A stretch of DNA of 64,000 nt from Rhodopirellula sp. P2 (lineage in GTDB: Bacteria > Planctomycetota > Planctomycetia > Pirellulales > Pirellulaceae), in contig NZ_CP118225.1 in the NCBI RefSeq assembly GCF_028768465.1, positions 1,779,001 to 1,843,000 on the forward strand, written 5' to 3'. The notes under the pieces are model-generated. The model was given only the letters and a program-made list of their open reading frames with translations, ran no database searches and was not told where the DNA came from. Each line of letters opens with the position of its first letter. Position 1 is the stretch's first letter. Position numbers and translations under genes: made by a program. Shown here one piece after another: positions 63,477 to 64,000 of this stretch.

Positions 63477-64000
63477 TCACTCTGGTTTTGCCAAGCTGTA
63501 GGCGACGATTTCTTGATCGTTCCGAATGAAAACGGTTTGGTTCGCGTAGGCAGGGTGAGTCCATGCCACCGAGCGACCAAACGCTTCGCCGGTGGGTTCG
63601 ATTGCATGGAAACGCCCATGTTCTTCGAAACCCTTTTTGGAGAGAGTGGCGATCATCAAGTCGCCATTTTCGGAGAAGACAAGAAACCGTTTGGAATCTC
63701 CCAAACGAGTTAAAAAAGCAGTGCCATGTTTAATGAATCGTTTTTCATCCGGCTTCGTGGCTTGGAAGGTTGACCACAGGCGGTTGCCATTTTGGGCATC
63801 AAAAGCGATCAATTCGCCGACGTTGCAATCGGTCCCGTAGACAACACCATCCATGAACACCGCGGGGCTGTTGCTGGAGAAGACGGAGTGGTCCCGTTCG
63901 CCCCGCCAAAGTTCGGTGGCAGCGGTCGCGTTTTCGTTGAGTTCGAACATCACCGACTCGGTGCGGATTCCGCTGGCGTAGATTCGGTTCCCTTCGACGG
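63477..64000 (-). CDS. PQQ-binding-like beta-propeller protein (5' end outside window)
   Basis: The C-terminal part of a beta-propeller protein is seen, with blade-like units MDGVVYGTDCNVGELIAFDA and NGNRLWSTFQATKPDEK, then RFLVFSENGDLMIATLSKKG and TVFIRNDQEIVAYSLAKPE. The frame is open to the window edge, with EGNRIYASGIRTES upstream of an internal ATG at 63953. Repeats ending in A-F-D-A-Q-N-G-N-R-L-W are typical of PQQ/WD40-like propellers that planctomycetes encode in large numbers, often secreted. No enzyme class can be given. Confidence 0.85.
   Translation of the reverse strand, partial: VEGNRIYASGIRTESVMFELNENATAATELWRGERDHSVFSSNSPAVFMDGVVYGTDCNVGELIAFDAQNGNRLWSTFQATKPDEKRFIKHGTAFLTRLGDSKRFLVFSENGDLMIATLSKKGFEEHGRFHAIEPTGEAFGRSVAWTHPAYANQTVFIRNDQEIVAYSLAKPE

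Overview
The window looks like chromosomal DNA from a marine planctomycete of the Rhodopirellula/Pirellulaceae type; this is inference from gene content. The signs are a DUF1559 prepilin-like protein with a typical planctomycete N-terminus, several MoxR/DUF58/VWA modules, a Rho factor with a long Gly/Arg-rich N-terminus, many GC-rich palindromic intergenic repeats, and an rRNA unit (tRNA-Ile, tRNA-Ala, 23S, 5S) with no 16S gene next to it. No phage, insertion-sequence transposase or CRISPR array was seen.

Layout. 0-8 kb: a gene tail, then ribulokinase (araB) with a sugar isomerase, a secreted EEP-fold hydrolase, a Gfo/Idh/MocA oxidoreductase and L-serine dehydratase. 8-10 kb: tRNA-Ser(GGA) and rho. 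10-19 kb: a Bat-like aerotolerance/VWA operon (MoxR, DUF58, BatD-like, BatA-like, BatB/BatC fusion, BatD/BatE fusion), mostly with 4-base overlaps. 21-26 kb: a tightly packed minus-strand operon running aroH, unknown gene, FHA/sigma-54 activator, TerB-like gene, coaB, pyrD. 26-31 kb: a lipoprotein, KDG-kinase-like and SDR genes (sugar-acid breakdown), recJ and rpmG.

32-39 kb: a minus-strand, translationally coupled cluster headed by an ECF sigma factor and a probable anti-sigma membrane protein. Three GspF-like membrane proteins and three pseudopilin-like proteins follow, then a DUF1559 protein. No GspE ATPase or GspD secretin is present. Two of these genes carry palindromic repeat DNA inside their reading frames. 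39-42.6 kb: a GntR/YtrA-type repressor with an ABC exporter, behind a promoter whose -10 lies in a palindrome.

42.7-47.3 kb: an operon of a DUF1611 protein (DgcN-like), an enolase-superfamily epimerase (DgcA-like) and a secreted serine hydrolase fused to a VanX-type D-Ala-D-Ala dipeptidase. Together they suggest salvage of D-amino acids from peptidoglycan. 47.5-53.8 kb: a beta-CASP nuclease, an FAD amine oxidase, a KaiC/RecA-like ATPase and a large thioredoxin-domain protein. 54-58.3 kb: the rRNA unit with its own promoter, a long-range processing stem and a terminator. 58.3-58.8 kb: tandem 8/7/6-mer arrays and a MITE-like element with 24-bp perfect inverted ends. 59-64 kb: a second DUF58 protein, a secreted cyclophilin, an EVE-domain protein, a hairpin cluster with a possible 29-residue membrane peptide, and the end of a PQQ-propeller-type protein.
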